This document shows, one piece after another, positions 50,780 through 62,078 of a stretch of 64,000 nucleotides of DNA; the first letter of the stretch is position 1; each line of letters opens with the position of its first letter. Origin of the DNA: Acanthochlamys bracteata (Eukaryota; Streptophyta; Magnoliopsida; Pandanales; Velloziaceae); the NCBI GenBank assembly GCA_019914995.1, contig CM034127.1, positions 2,418,001 to 2,482,000 of the forward strand, given 5' to 3'. A model generated the notes under the pieces. That model was not told the origin of the DNA. It was given only the letters and a program-made list of their open reading frames with translations, and made no database searches. The translations under genes were made by a program, and so were the position numbers.

Positions 50780-51240
50780 GTTTTTATAGAATAATTTTTT
50801 ATATTTTGTTTTAATAAATATTTTTCTTATTTTGGTCTAAATAATAATAAAAGTAAATAATAAAATTTTGTTATGTAATTTTTTTATATTTTAAAATTTT
50901 AAAATAAATTCTGTATAATATTATAAAAATTTATTAAAAAATATTTAAAAAATTGATAAAAAAGTTTTCAGTTGTAAACAGTTCTATAAATTTTATTTAG
51001 TATTGTATTTTCAGAAAGTAATTTTTTTTAATTTTTTAATTTACTTTTTAAAATAATTTTCTATAATATTATATAACATTCATTTAAAATTAAAAATTAT
51101 TAAAAGTTTTATGTTATAAAATTTTATTATTACTTATTTTTATTATTATTTAGATTAAAAATATATAACTTATTTCTTAAATATAATAAAAACATTTTCT
51201 ACTTTATAAATTTATTTAAAAAGTATTCTTAAACCCTCTA
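50780..51240. repeat. AT-rich repeat-like block, possibly two copies
   Basis: Two successive segments share the order of A/T words: ATAATAATAAAAGTAAATAA, TATTTTAAAATTTTAAAATA, then TATAAAAATTTATTAAAAA. This suggests one element inserted next to or within another. No reading frame is present. Confidence 0.4.
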
Positions 51241-51918
51241 TAGTAATAGTAAAGTCTATTTTATTTTGTTGCACTCCATTGCGAGTAGAAAACATGCTAC
51301 GCTATGTCTCATTAGTCGCCAGATTAGCTTTTCGAGAATTAGCTACTGACTCAGATATTAATACCAGTTGAATTAAAGATTAGTGCAGGTTTCACCACTT
51401 TCCTCTAAACAATTGGAATCGAGTCTTAAGAGCACAGCTCTTGCACGTATGAGATATTCAACTGAACACATCATATGGAAAACTGTGCACTTGTGATAGG
51501 TAACGTAAGATCCAATCTTACCAAAGACAAAAGCTGAACTGGTTCACCTAAAAGAAAAAGTAAATAAATTAAAGAGATGAAACTTGAAAGTAGAAGTCTT
51601 TACCAAGACCAATTTATTGGAAAACAAAATCACAGAATTGAGAAAATTTAAAGAGTTCTTCATCAATCAGATCTCTCCATCTCTACCCCTCACCACAACA
51701 ACGTGTCAAGTATCACACAGTTAAACCATTCAACTATTGCTTATTTCCTATCTATCCATCTTATTGATTATAACCGTAAAAATAGATTAATTTCTATTAG
51801 GCTTGTACAATTCCGTAGCTCAACGTTTCAAATATTACAAAAACAAGCAATCCCTTCTTCAATCTTCCATGCGCTGTATATAATTGGTACGATACCGTAC
51901 GATTCCTCTCTGTTTATC

Positions 51919-51931
51919 TATATATATATAC
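51919..51931 (+). promoter_or_regulatory. Probable TATA box of the SAUR gene
   Basis: TATATATATATAC lies about 77 bases before the SAUR start codon and is followed directly by a CT-rich leader. The position and composition fit a core promoter. No auxin-response TGTCTC element was confirmed in the immediate upstream sequence. Confidence 0.5.
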
Positions 51932-52007
51932 ATCTCTCTCTTTCTCCCTTCTTCCTTCTTGTTCTTTTTTCAACCTCTCTCTATACGTTACAAATCATTT
52001 TGGGGAT

Positions 52008-52505
52008 ATGATCACGAGAAGATCAAGAGGTTTCCGACTTTCGCGGAAACTTGTCACAGCTTGTAAGTGGATTCTCCGTCGACGGGCTGGAACAGTTCGC
52101 CGTCGTCGTATGACAGCAAAAACAAGTTTCGCAAGGAAGATTATTGACTTAGGCAGGTGCTTGACTTCGAATATCTGCTATAGTAGAAGATCATACAGAA
52201 GATTGGGAGACAAATCAACGGAACTACTAATGGATCGATCACTAGAAGTAGTAGAAGGAGATACCAAAAAACCGCCCAAGGGACACCTAGCTGTCTATGT
52301 TGGCGACGAGAAAGAGCTCGGTGGATCGAAGAGGTACGTTGTTCCGGTGATATATTTTAACGATCCTTTGTTTTGTGAGCTTCTTCGTGAAGCTGAAGAA
52401 CAGTTCGGGTACCATCATGCCGGTGCGATAACTATACCTATCCCTTCGGATCGATTCGAACGCGTCGCCGCCGCCGCCGCTGCTCATAGTCGCCGGCGAT
52501 TATAA
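52008..52505 (+). CDS. SAUR-like auxin-responsive protein (SAUR36-like)
   Basis: This is a single-exon gene of 165 residues, as usual for SAUR genes. The N-terminal 50 residues are rich in arginine (ILRRRAGTVRRRR). The SAUR domain begins around residue 88 with KKPPKGHLAVYVGDEKE and continues with RYVVPVIYFNDPLFCELLRE, EAEEQFGYHHAGAITIPIP and an FERV motif. SAUR proteins of this kind inhibit PP2C.D phosphatases or otherwise adjust cell expansion in response to hormones. The longer basic N-terminus groups it with the SAUR36 subgroup rather than the short SAUR19 type, by family knowledge. The C-terminus ends in an alanine run followed by HSRRRL. The start ATG lies shortly after a CT-rich leader with a TATA box. 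Confidence 0.96.
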   Translation: MITRRSRGFRLSRKLVTACKWILRRRAGTVRRRRMTAKTSFARKIIDLGRCLTSNICYSRRSYRRLGDKSTELLMDRSLEVVEGDTKKPPKGHLAVYVGDEKELGGSKRYVVPVIYFNDPLFCELLREAEEQFGYHHAGAITIPIPSDRFERVAAAAAAHSRRRL

Positions 52506-54519
52506 CAATAATCACCACTACTTTTCTTCTTTTTTATTTTAATTTGCTTCTTGTCGTTGGCCACATGTATGGGAAATGAAAATTACTTCCTTAATTTGTC
52601 TTGTTCTGTTTGTAACACTAAATTTTAGTTTTTATTTTTCCGGGTGAGAAGAGCAAGTAGTTGAATGAGACAAATTTTCTTTTATTGTGGTTTGTATAAG
52701 GATTTTGTGTAGAGTAATTTTCTATTAGTTATTGCTGCTAATTGTTGTTTTAATTCTTTTTATTATTGCTTGTTCTTAGTGTAGATTCTGACTTTCAGCT
52801 TTCTTTTTGGAACTTTTTTCAGAAACATTTCTTTTAGGAAACAATTTTTTGATTCTAACTTGTGATTTTTGAATTGGTTCTATCAATTGCAACATGTTTA
52901 GTTTCTGCTTAAGTAGACTAGGTAACTATGAAATGAAATCCATAAAATAAGATGAATTTTTGGGTACTTAATTGAAGAATTGAATAAGATTATTGTCAGG
53001 GTTTGTCTGATAATGTGTGTGGTTATCTTATGAACTAATGATATATAACATCTCCTTAATTACTTTATGCAGGTAGTGAGGAGATTTGCTTTTACTCTGC
53101 ACTTAATTTCTTTATGTCTATAAAAACCGTTTTGGCACAAAGATAAGTTAGACGATTAACATACCACAGTCAACAATAAAAGATTAGATGCAAGTTTTTG
53201 TTTTGTTAGAAGGTTAGCTGCACTAAATGCGAGGGAAAAAAAATTCATCTATTTGTATTTTTGTAGCGTAGCTTGATGCCTTGGGCAACCAAAAAAATGA
53301 GTGTTTTTTTTTTTAGTCGACTTCTGACTCTATATGGCACTATTTTCTATTTTATAAAACTTTTATATTTTTAAATAAATTTTGTAGTATATTAATTTTA
53401 TTTTTAAAAAAATTAATTTATAACATAAATACCAAATTTTATTTTTTAATAAATATTTTTAATATTCAAATTTAATTTACAAACTCATTTTTTAAAAAGT
53501 AGATTTATATCAAAATAAACACGTACTTCATGTTACCACAGGCTGTACTACAAAGTTTTGTGAATCTAAAAAATTGAAATAATTCTTATCAACCGTCTTC
53601 AGATTATTATGCGTTTTTCTCCGCTCTACTCGTCGGCAAACATAGGTGGTAAATGGTCATGCGTTTAAGGTCCACACTGATTTCGGGCATATTTACTTCA
53701 ATTAGGACAACATTTTTTTATTAAAAATTCATTTTAAATCATTTATAAATTTAAATTTTAATAATTTTTTCAAAAAATATTTATTGAAATTAATTTCGCC
53801 AAATAAACGTGACGTGTCCTTCATTCTTGCTATTGAATTTCTATTGCTAAACTAAAATTTGTTAAATGCAACCAAAGTATAGCAATAACTTAAAGCTGGA
53901 AGAAACTGAGCCAAGCAGTAAAAAAACTTTAACTTGATTTTAGAAATTTTAGAAACAATTAGCATTAGGTTTGATTAATGTCATTGAAATGAATAACAGA
54001 ATAAGTGGGCACAATAACTAGTCAAGTAGCATGTATTAGTACCTTGTCTCATGCTTTGATTTATTACTAATGATTGAAATGTTGCATGCCGTATTGGGCA
54101 TGGCAGTAGACGTTTGTATATTTTATTATAGTTAATAACAATGAAATCATTTTCATCCTTATGCTTTATCTTATATATTCATCAATTGTACTTATTTTAT
54201 TTTAATTTAAAAATATCTTATACAAATAGATTGTACGTCTGAATTATTCTATATATATTATATTTTTTTAGATAATAAAAGATAAACTAATTTTTTGAAA
54301 AGTTTTAAAATAAATTTCTTTCATAAAATTTTCTTTTAACCACTTTAACGTAAGGAATCATATATTTTGTATTTTATTTGAATATGATTTTGATATTGCA
54401 TTATAACACTACAAAATTTACGTATTTATTCACTATTTATTTTATCGACCATTTCATAAATAAAAGTTCAAAATATATCTAAACAATATAAAATTAGAAT
54501 CATATAGTTATTGAAAATA

Positions 54520-54915
54520 TTTACTAAATAAAATATTTCTAAAGTAAAAAATATTTTTAAAAATAAGTTTATGTTTTATCTAAATAATAATAAAATAAAA
54601 ATGATAATATTTTATGATATATAATATATATATATATATATATTTTAAAATTTTTATAAAATATTATAAAAGTTTTATTAAAAAGTTATAAAAAAAAATA
54701 AAGCCAAACGTTTAGCAGTATTTATAAAATAAAATTTTTTAAATAATATATATATATATTTTAAGAACGAGATCTATATTTTTAATTTTTAAAAATAATA
54801 AAGTATATAATAAAAAGATTTCGTAGAATTTGTCTATATTTTTTAAATTTTTAAATAAAATTTTTAAATACTTATAAAATATATATTTATAAATATAAAA
54901 TTAAAAATTAAAAAA
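54520..54915. repeat. AT-rich repeat-like block with an internal (TA)n run
   Basis: The segment consists of A/T runs in the same word order as the other blocks and includes a TA microsatellite at about 54623-54642. AGCCAAACGTTTAGC near 54702-54716 suggests one element boundary inside the block. There is no coding frame. Confidence 0.4.
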
Positions 54916-56608
54916 CATCATTGGTAAAACGCTCTGCCAAATCGGAACAGTCGTTTTCTCATATGCATGCATATTGTCCAGGAGTTGTGAAAATTGTTCT
55001 CGGAAGAATGCCACCGTCCATTTCAACTGTTCTACATGCTTCTTGTTGATTCCTTTCTAGCGTTCAAAGAGCACCTTCTTTATAATAGCATATAACAAGA
55101 AAAATGGTCCACAAAATTTTCTTTTCTTTTTGAAAAATAGAAACCTGAATATTCTACATGCTTAGCGCGTGTATTATTTCTTCTCCAATTTTTCTTTTAA
55201 ATTTAATTTTAGACTTATTATCAAATTTACTAAATATAAAAGTTTATTTTTAAACTCGCTTTTAAACACAGTCAAACACAAATCTTAACTCAATCTTTCG
55301 AACTTTTTTTTTTAAAAATATTGATTTTCTAAGAACTTATTCACTGCAACCAAACGAACCCTAATCGGAAGACCTCAAAATTTCGTAACCTTGTGGGGTT
55401 AAGGGTATATTTTAAATACCCGTAATTTCACTTTTTTCTTCTAATTTTGAGTTTTGAACAGTTCATATGTTTCAATTACACAAAAAACTCAAAAATTCTA
55501 CCGAAATTCTAATTTCAATTTTTTTATTTGTATATTTTTTAATATAATTATATTTTTTAATTTTTAACATATTTTAACAAAAAAATAAAAATATTAAACT
55601 CCACTTTTACTTTATTATTTTAAAATATTTTATTTTTTATTTTTTAATTTCACGAATCTCAAGATATTTGAAACACAGACCTAAATAATTTGAAACTGCT
55701 CTCGAATCACGATTGTTTGGATTGGCCCATTAGAAGCCCAAAATCTGTGTACGAATCAGATCAAGAACGCGCTAGCCTTCAGCAAGTTGGTTGATATCTT
55801 GAGTCAACCACCAAGCATCAGGGAAGTCTTCAACTTTATTCTTAGTTGTTGTACAAGGAAGTTAAAGAGAAGAAACTAAACACTTAAAAAAATTATTTTT
55901 GTGGAAACTGCCATTGATCTTCAAGTTTTCTTGTAATTATTAGTGAAAAGGAATATTAGGAGAACTTTCGAGTGATAATCTTTGTAATATCAAGTTGACA
56001 TTCAACCATATCCTGAAAATTTTCAGCAGCCAATGGCGATGCTAATATTGTTTAGATCCTATAACAATACTTTGCTTGAGCATGTAACGAAAAGTACTTT
56101 ATATTACTTGATGTTTCTTTTGAGTTATGAAAAGGATGCATCACACCGTTGTTCTGCACGCCATTGAGAATTTTCTTTGATGAATTTCTTGACATGTTAG
56201 AGCCTATTTCAGTTTCTTAAAAATAATTTTACAAAACTAAATTTTGTAAAATTAAAATACTATAAAAAATAAAATTTAATAAAAATAGAGTTCGAAATTA
56301 TAATTGAAACATATAGAATAAAATTTGAATTAAAATTTTAGTGAAAATAAAATTTTATGTGAAATTGATAGATGAATTTAGAATAGTAACTAAAACGTAT
56401 AAAGTGATCCAAAATTAAAATTTGTAGAAAGAAAAAAAGTTTGATCAAACTCAAATATGCTCTTAAAAAGAATAAAATTTCAAGATTAGACATGCATTTT
56501 TTCAATAAAAGAGATTTTAGCTAGATAGGATGTATCCTATGGCTAAGCCTACAGCCACGAAAAGGACCATCCCAACGATCGGAGGCCCCGTTGAGCCATC
56601 AGATTTAA

Positions 56609-56839
56609 GGTCGTTTGTAAGTGTTTTAAAAATTTTTTTTTAAAATAAAAAATATTTGTATTTTATTCAAAACTAAATTTTATTTATATTTAAAAATAAA
56701 TAATAATAAACTTTTATAATGTAAATTTTTTATATTTCAGATCTTTTAAATAATTATTGTGTAATTTAATAAAAAATTTATTGAAATGTCAAATAAAATA
56801 GAAAATTTAAAATATAATGAAATGAAATATCAAACGGCC
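56609..56839. mobile_element. MITE-like element with GGNCGTTTG termini
   Basis: The roughly 230-base block starts with GGTCGTTTG and ends with CAAACGGCC, whose reverse complement is GGCCGTTTG. The ends thus match at 8 of 9 positions. ATTTAA precedes and ATTTAT follows the block, which may be remains of a short target-site duplication. The AT-rich interior has no reading frame. The ends are of the same type as those of the element at 1601-2033. Confidence 0.55.
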
Positions 56840-57027
56840 ATTTATACAAGTAATGAACAGTAATAATATTCTTTATTCCTTCGTTAAAGATGCATATATA
56901 CGGTGCCTGAGGAATATATATATATCATAGGATTCTTAATTCCCTACTCACTAAAAGAATAGGACTCCACTGTCTTCAGTAAAACCAAACTTAAGTTATA
57001 CCCGTTTACTAGAATGCGGCGGAGTCA

Positions 57028-57034
57028 ATATAAG
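57028..57034 (+). promoter_or_regulatory. Candidate TATA box of the PDLP gene
   Basis: The sequence TCAATATAAGGC contains a TATA-like element about 205 bases before the PDLP start codon, followed by an A/C-rich leader. The assignment is from position and sequence only. Confidence 0.35.
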
Positions 57035-57239
57035 GCAATACCAGTACCAAGCAACTTACAAAAGAGAAGCATAACAATAACGAATAGATTCTTCACTATA
57101 ATACCATATAATTACTTTGCAGCAAAAGAACCAAATGCCATTCAAGAAAATTAAGACCAGAAATTAACTTCCCGTCTTTCTGAACTCCATCACCAGAACA
57201 CAACAACAGCCCAAAATCAGAGAACCAAAACTAAAGATC

Positions 57240-58543
57240 ATGCCCATGAGTTGCTCCCTTTCAGTAGCAGGATTCATCTTTGCTCTTGTTCTTTGTAACA
57301 GCATCAAGCATGCGAAGGCCGACGCCGAATTCATCTACGCCGCATGTTCTCCGGCAAAATATGACACCAGCACGCCCTATCAATCCAACCTCAATGAACT
57401 CCTCTCCTCCCTCATCAGTGCTTCAACTGCATCTCACTACGACGGGTTCGCTATAGGCAATGACTCGTCTTCCTCTCAAGGCAAGGCCGCTTACGGTCTG
57501 TACCAGTGCCGCAATGACATAAACTTACCCGAGTGCAGCGAATGCGTGAAGAGCGCCGTGAATAAGCTCTCTGTCGTCTGTTCGAATTCTGTCTCTGCTT
57601 CACTGCAGCTGGAGAACTGCTACGTACGTTACAGCAGTGACGACTTTGTGGGAAGGCTTGATACCACAGAGCAGTACAGCAAGTGCAGCAAAAGCAAAGG
57701 TGACGGTGATGAAGAGTTCTTTAGAAAAAGGGATGATGTCATGACTGACTTGGAGGCAGCAACGGCAACAGCAGAGGGGTTCAGGTAAAAAAAGCTTTTT
57801 CCTTTCTAGAAAACATCTTTCGACAAAAACTCTGCTTTTTGAAAAACGATAGCATCAAGTGAAGTTGATGCTCTTCTTTTGTAAAAGAAACGCTTATTAA
57901 GCAAGCGCTTATAGCTATGACAAGTGTGTACAACTGCAACTATTGGTGTTTATCAAATGGTGCATTTCAGAGTGAGCAAGTCAGGCACGGTGCAAGGTTA
58001 TGCGCAGTGTACGGGAGATGTTGTGCAAGTGGATTGTGCTGCTTGCGTGGCACGGGCTTTGACACAGCTGAAGAATGAGTGTGCAGCGGCTATGGCCGGA
58101 GATGTCTACCTTGCCAAGTGCTATGCTAGGTATTGGGTCACTGGATACTACCTCCGTTCAGTACCAGGTGCGTAGTCACTGTCCCACCAACTCCAATACT
58201 GTTTACGACTACAACGGAAATGAAGAATAACAATTCTCGTAGAAAGTAAAACTTAGCAGGGCTAACTACACTAGGAACATTAAGGCGAGTAAATTCAGGT
58301 CAAGATAAATGCTTGAGGTATGATTCAATCCGCAGATCATTCGGACGATGATATTGGAAAGACGGTCGCAATAATGGTTGGCACAATAGCAGGATTGATC
58401 TTCTTTGTTGTCTTCCTTTCATTCATCAGAAGAGCATGTAAGTTTTCCGCGCACTTAAAAAACCTCTGTAGCTACTGCTTCATGGATACTTGTATTGAAG
58501 GCAAGTTAAATGATCTATACTTTCTCTTTGTTTTGCAGGCTAG
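57240..58543 (+). CDS. Plasmodesmata-located protein (PDLP), two DUF26 domains and one membrane span
   Basis: Exons are 57240-57784, 57971-58167, 58336-58437 and 58539-58543, giving 282 residues. A signal peptide (about 1-26) is followed by two DUF26 (Gnk2-type) ectodomains, each with the C-x8-C-x2-C motif: Cys90/99/102 and Cys195/204/207. The juxtamembrane stretch DDDIGKTVAIMVGTIAGL leads into a membrane helix (about 258-278) and a four-residue tail ending RRAC. This layout, with no kinase domain, is that of PDLPs, which sit in plasmodesmal membranes and control callose and cell-to-cell traffic. It separates them from CRK receptor kinases and secreted CRRSPs. The stop codon is completed by a tiny last coding segment: TGC is split by the final intron and TAG follows. 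Synteny recalled from Arabidopsis points to PDLP8, but this is not proven. The gene is convergent with the VPE gene, about 440 bases apart. Confidence 0.94.
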
Positions 58544-58986
58544 TTATGGAACAAAACTACCACGTTGACACAACAAAGCATTTTTATCTTGAGGAAGCAA
58601 ACATGAGCAAGTCATTTGAAGTTGCAACTTTGTGAGAAATGCTCAAAATCATTTCTTATCTCCACCTGTACAGCTTTGAAGTAGCTAAAAAACAGGGGAG
58701 GTCTCTTTGTATTAGAGAGAGTACAAACCCAAAAATGTAACCAATAGACAGTTAGAGCATCTAACTGTTTTCTCCATAGATTTGTTCATCACTTCAGTTA
58801 CAAAGTTTATGCTATAAGCAGAAAAGCAATACAAACAATGAAGACATGATGCATTCCTATATGTCATATTATTCAAACATTGTTACATCAGACACCATTA
58901 AACATCACTGAGAATATACACAGTAAGAGAAAGTTCATACACATAAGGCAAACTAAAGAGCAGAGAATGTATATTTAAAAACTCTG
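58544..58986. other. Shared 3' flank of the convergent PDLP and VPE genes
   Basis: This 443-base space lies between two stop codons on opposite strands. It must hold both 3' untranslated regions, so the two transcripts may overlap at their ends. No other gene is seen. Confidence 0.6.
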
Positions 58987-61900
58987 TCAGGCACTATAGC
59001 CTTGCCTCAATGGACTCCATATTGCTGAATTGTAGCTCCCACAAACATTGACACAAGCTCCCTCCATTACTTCTTCGGATACACCTTTATTGCAAATGTT
59101 AGCAAAAGCTCGCATATGCTTCATACCATATTGGGTCAGCGAACCACAGTAGGATTCAAACACTCGAACCTGCACAATTGCAAATCCAATCAGGACTGCA
59201 TCACTATATGAAATACTTATTGTAGTACTAACAAGCAAGAGAAATTCACTGACGACTGTAATGAGTTCCTCGTACTGATTAGCATAGTTAGCATTTTCAA
59301 ACACACTTGATGAAGTTCCCTCACCATTGCCTTTAAACAGCTCCAGTCATCAACCAAAGGTTGACCAGACGATCTCACAGCTTTGAGAATGGACTGGCCG
59401 CTTTCAGACCCAAAAAGATGTTCCCCAACTAAAGAAATGCTGGTGTCAAGATGCATCCTATGCTTCATCGTATCCGTAATATCTCTTAAAATTTTATCCT
59501 TCTCCGATATTTTTGGTAATTGTTCAAACTGCAGCAACGAAGAACAGATGACCAAATAATCAGTAACATTGTTTATAGCCCTTCTTTAATCTATACGATG
59601 TTCTTTGCTAAAAAAAGGGAACTGTGTAATTTACTACCACTGATATAATGAGGATAACTGAGACATCTCACCCTTTTCCAGAGAAACAGTAGGTCGGCAT
59701 CTCTTTGGTTTATGGCTCCCATATCAGATCCAGTCATACCACGAATACCATTACCTGAAACATGAGCATTTAGTGGATCAAAACCTTGGTAGATATAGAG
59801 TTTCTCAGCTTTGATTCTCTTGTCCCCATATTCCATCACATGTGACCCTGCGCTGTAGGCATTGAAGTCCGATGTTCTCTTCTTAACCTGGTAGCATCCA
59901 GCATGAACGTGAATCAAATGGAATAAAGATTCAGAAATAATTGATGTGAATCAGACGGACAAAATTCAGAGGATAGCAGTCCCTAAGACACATACCGTCT
60001 CATACTGCTTCCTTACAGTTTCTTTCTTCAGGTTATGAGTTTCACTGCATAAACAAGATAAACCATCCATCGCAGTATTATGTATTTTATAACCACTAAC
60101 CCAATTCAGATGATTGAAAGACCACGAGTAATATGAACATTAACAAAGATAAATGGTGCATATCCTTGTCCAAGTAGAGTCCATATAATGATACTGGCAT
60201 ATGGCAACAATGATATGTAGGAATTCTATGAATCTCAAGCAAACATACATAGGGAAATTGATCCTTCTCATGTTCCTTTAGTTTTTAAATTGATTTCCTT
60301 ATGATCACTGTGTCAAAAGTTCTTTTAGTTGTGAGTTAGTTGGACATCATACATTTGATCCTGTAAAAGAAGAGGGGCTTAGATATCAATTCAACCCATT
60401 GGTGCTGTTTGAGCTGCGTTTCCACTGTACCAAAACCATACTGAGGATGAAGGATCAAAATGCTTATCCGTATAGCTGAAGAAAGGGATACGAACCTGTC
60501 TTCCATCCATGCCACGCTGTACAAATCCCCAAGACAAGTAATGTATTCTGCTGGAGGTGCGGGATCCATCCCCGGGCAGTATGTGCCCCAGCTACTCTCC
60601 TCCGCATTTGATGCAGTTGTGACATAGATGTTGAGGTCTCCAGGCATCAATCCTTCAAATATGCTTCCACTTTCACATGCTTCCACATAGACTAGCTGCA
60701 TGCAAAGCAGCATTGCGTAGATAAATATTTATAACAATAATAGAAACCAAAAAACAGAAACCCAGAAGAAGTTAGCCTCTCAAACCATTTCCTTGTAGGT
60801 TCCCATTGCATGCTTTTTCTTTAAGACATCAATGAATTCATTGGCGTACAGATATGGCATATTTGGCATACCTGAACAACAGCATACTATGAGAAGGAGA
60901 AGTCTGTCGTACAAGGGATCATACTTTTCAAACATGAACGAAGACATGAATTAATACCAAGCACACCAGGGCCACCATGATCAGAGTAGTAGACGAAGAT
61001 ATGATCGTTTGGTTTGCTATCTATAACCTTCCCACTTCCCCCTTCAACAGCAGTCTTGTTACCCAATAACACCGCATAAAAATTCTTTGTGGTAACATGC
61101 TCCCCTGTATAGTCCTGCAAAGAAAAGGACACCTCAAACTAACGTTCTAATAATATCATGGCCACATAATCCAAAAATCAAGTAAGATTAAATGATAATG
61201 CAATATAAGATGGATGGAGGATGTTTGTTGTTAACGGGCAAACTAGGCAGGTGATCTAAACTAGTAGCAGTCTAAAGTTGATTTCAACCCTCCTACGTGT
61301 GCTCCTGCAATAGCTAGGAAAGTAGACAGACGTTAAAGTTCCAACTACGATATAAAAAGAGTATCGTTAATTTACTCCAAAAGATGTTTTGATCAATTAA
61401 CGGTCACATCCATCTACTTGTTTCTATTCTTTTCCTAATCATTTGTTCTTAAAAAGTTAGAACATGTAACTTAACTAAGAAGTTAACTCGATTAATTAAC
61501 TTCCATCTTCTCATGATATCTAGCACACATGTATGTAAAGCTAGCTAACATATTTCAGATATTTTCCCCTTTCTACTTGTTACGCTACCACTTAATTCAA
61601 CTTTCGAACAAGAAACCAGGTTCTCAGAAGCTTAATCACACGCATAGATACTTACCTTTGGAACACCAGCATAGACATCTTGACCATTAGGATGATTGAT
61701 TACTACTCCCGGTCTAGGATTAAGGGGGTTATTAGCAATATCATCATGCATCATCACAACAATATTCTCTTCCTTAATGCCACCTCGCCGGAGTACCTGG
61801 TAAGCATGACATACATCTGCCTGGTGCCTGTAATTTCCATAACCCGATGACCCCGCAACCAACACAGCCCATCGTGTCCCTTTATCTTTCCTCTTACTAC

Positions 61901-62078
61901 CACCGTCAGCTTCTTCTGAACATTCTTCTTCTTCCAGTCTTTCACTTGGCATATGAATTATTTCATCACCAGCAGCAGCACTCAATTCCCCAGCTGAAGA
62001 ACACAACAGAAGCTGCAGTAATTGAAACTGAAGAATGAAATAGAGCGCACAGAGTGGTGCTATTGTTTTCATTGCCAT
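58987..62078 (-). CDS. Vacuolar processing enzyme (legumain, C13 cysteine protease), beta type
   Basis: Exons on the minus strand are 62078-61656, 61114-60958, 60871-60786, 60695-60496, 60044-59996, 59887-59672, 59528-59325 and 59169-58987, giving 505 residues. A signal peptide (about 1-29) and an acidic propeptide ([16 protein letters not shown]) precede the protease. Catalytic residues are His187 in YYSDHGGPG and Cys229 in YVEACESGS. The family motif [16 protein letters not shown] is at 79-94, and [36 protein letters not shown] and [11 protein letters not shown] follow. The C-terminal prodomain keeps its paired cysteines ([20 protein letters not shown]) and ends GYSA. VPEs mature by self-cleavage at acid pH and cleave after Asn/Asp. 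They process seed storage proteins and other vacuolar proteins and can drive vacuole-linked cell death. [13 protein letters not shown] and CPGM favour the beta (seed) type by family knowledge. All splice sites are GT-AG. Confidence 0.97.

Larger units (their letters stand above)
45493..52007. other. Intergenic region between the PPR remnant and the SAUR gene
   Basis: No gene could be assigned. AT-rich repeat-like blocks lie at about 46110-46350, 46490-46660, 46800-47010, 47440-47710 and 50220-51240. At 47816-48062 there is a compound TTA/TTG trinucleotide tract ending in two copies of a 42-base unit. Between 48240 and 49560 the sequence is less AT-rich, with a few unassigned open frames, such as one at 49141-49392 coding for a hydrophobic peptide. 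None matches a family I know. Confidence 0.5.
52506..57239. other. Intergenic region between the SAUR and PDLP genes
   Basis: The SAUR 3' flank comes first. AT-rich blocks follow at about 53340-53520, 53690-53810, 54170-54910, 55180-55340, 55500-55680, 56210-56460 and 56609-56839. A less AT-rich patch at 55715-56190 begins with GGCCCATTAGAAGCCCA, then has a short frame reading AFSKLVDILSQPPSIREVF that soon meets stops. This may be a gene fragment but I cannot name it. The PDLP promoter occupies the end. Confidence 0.5.
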
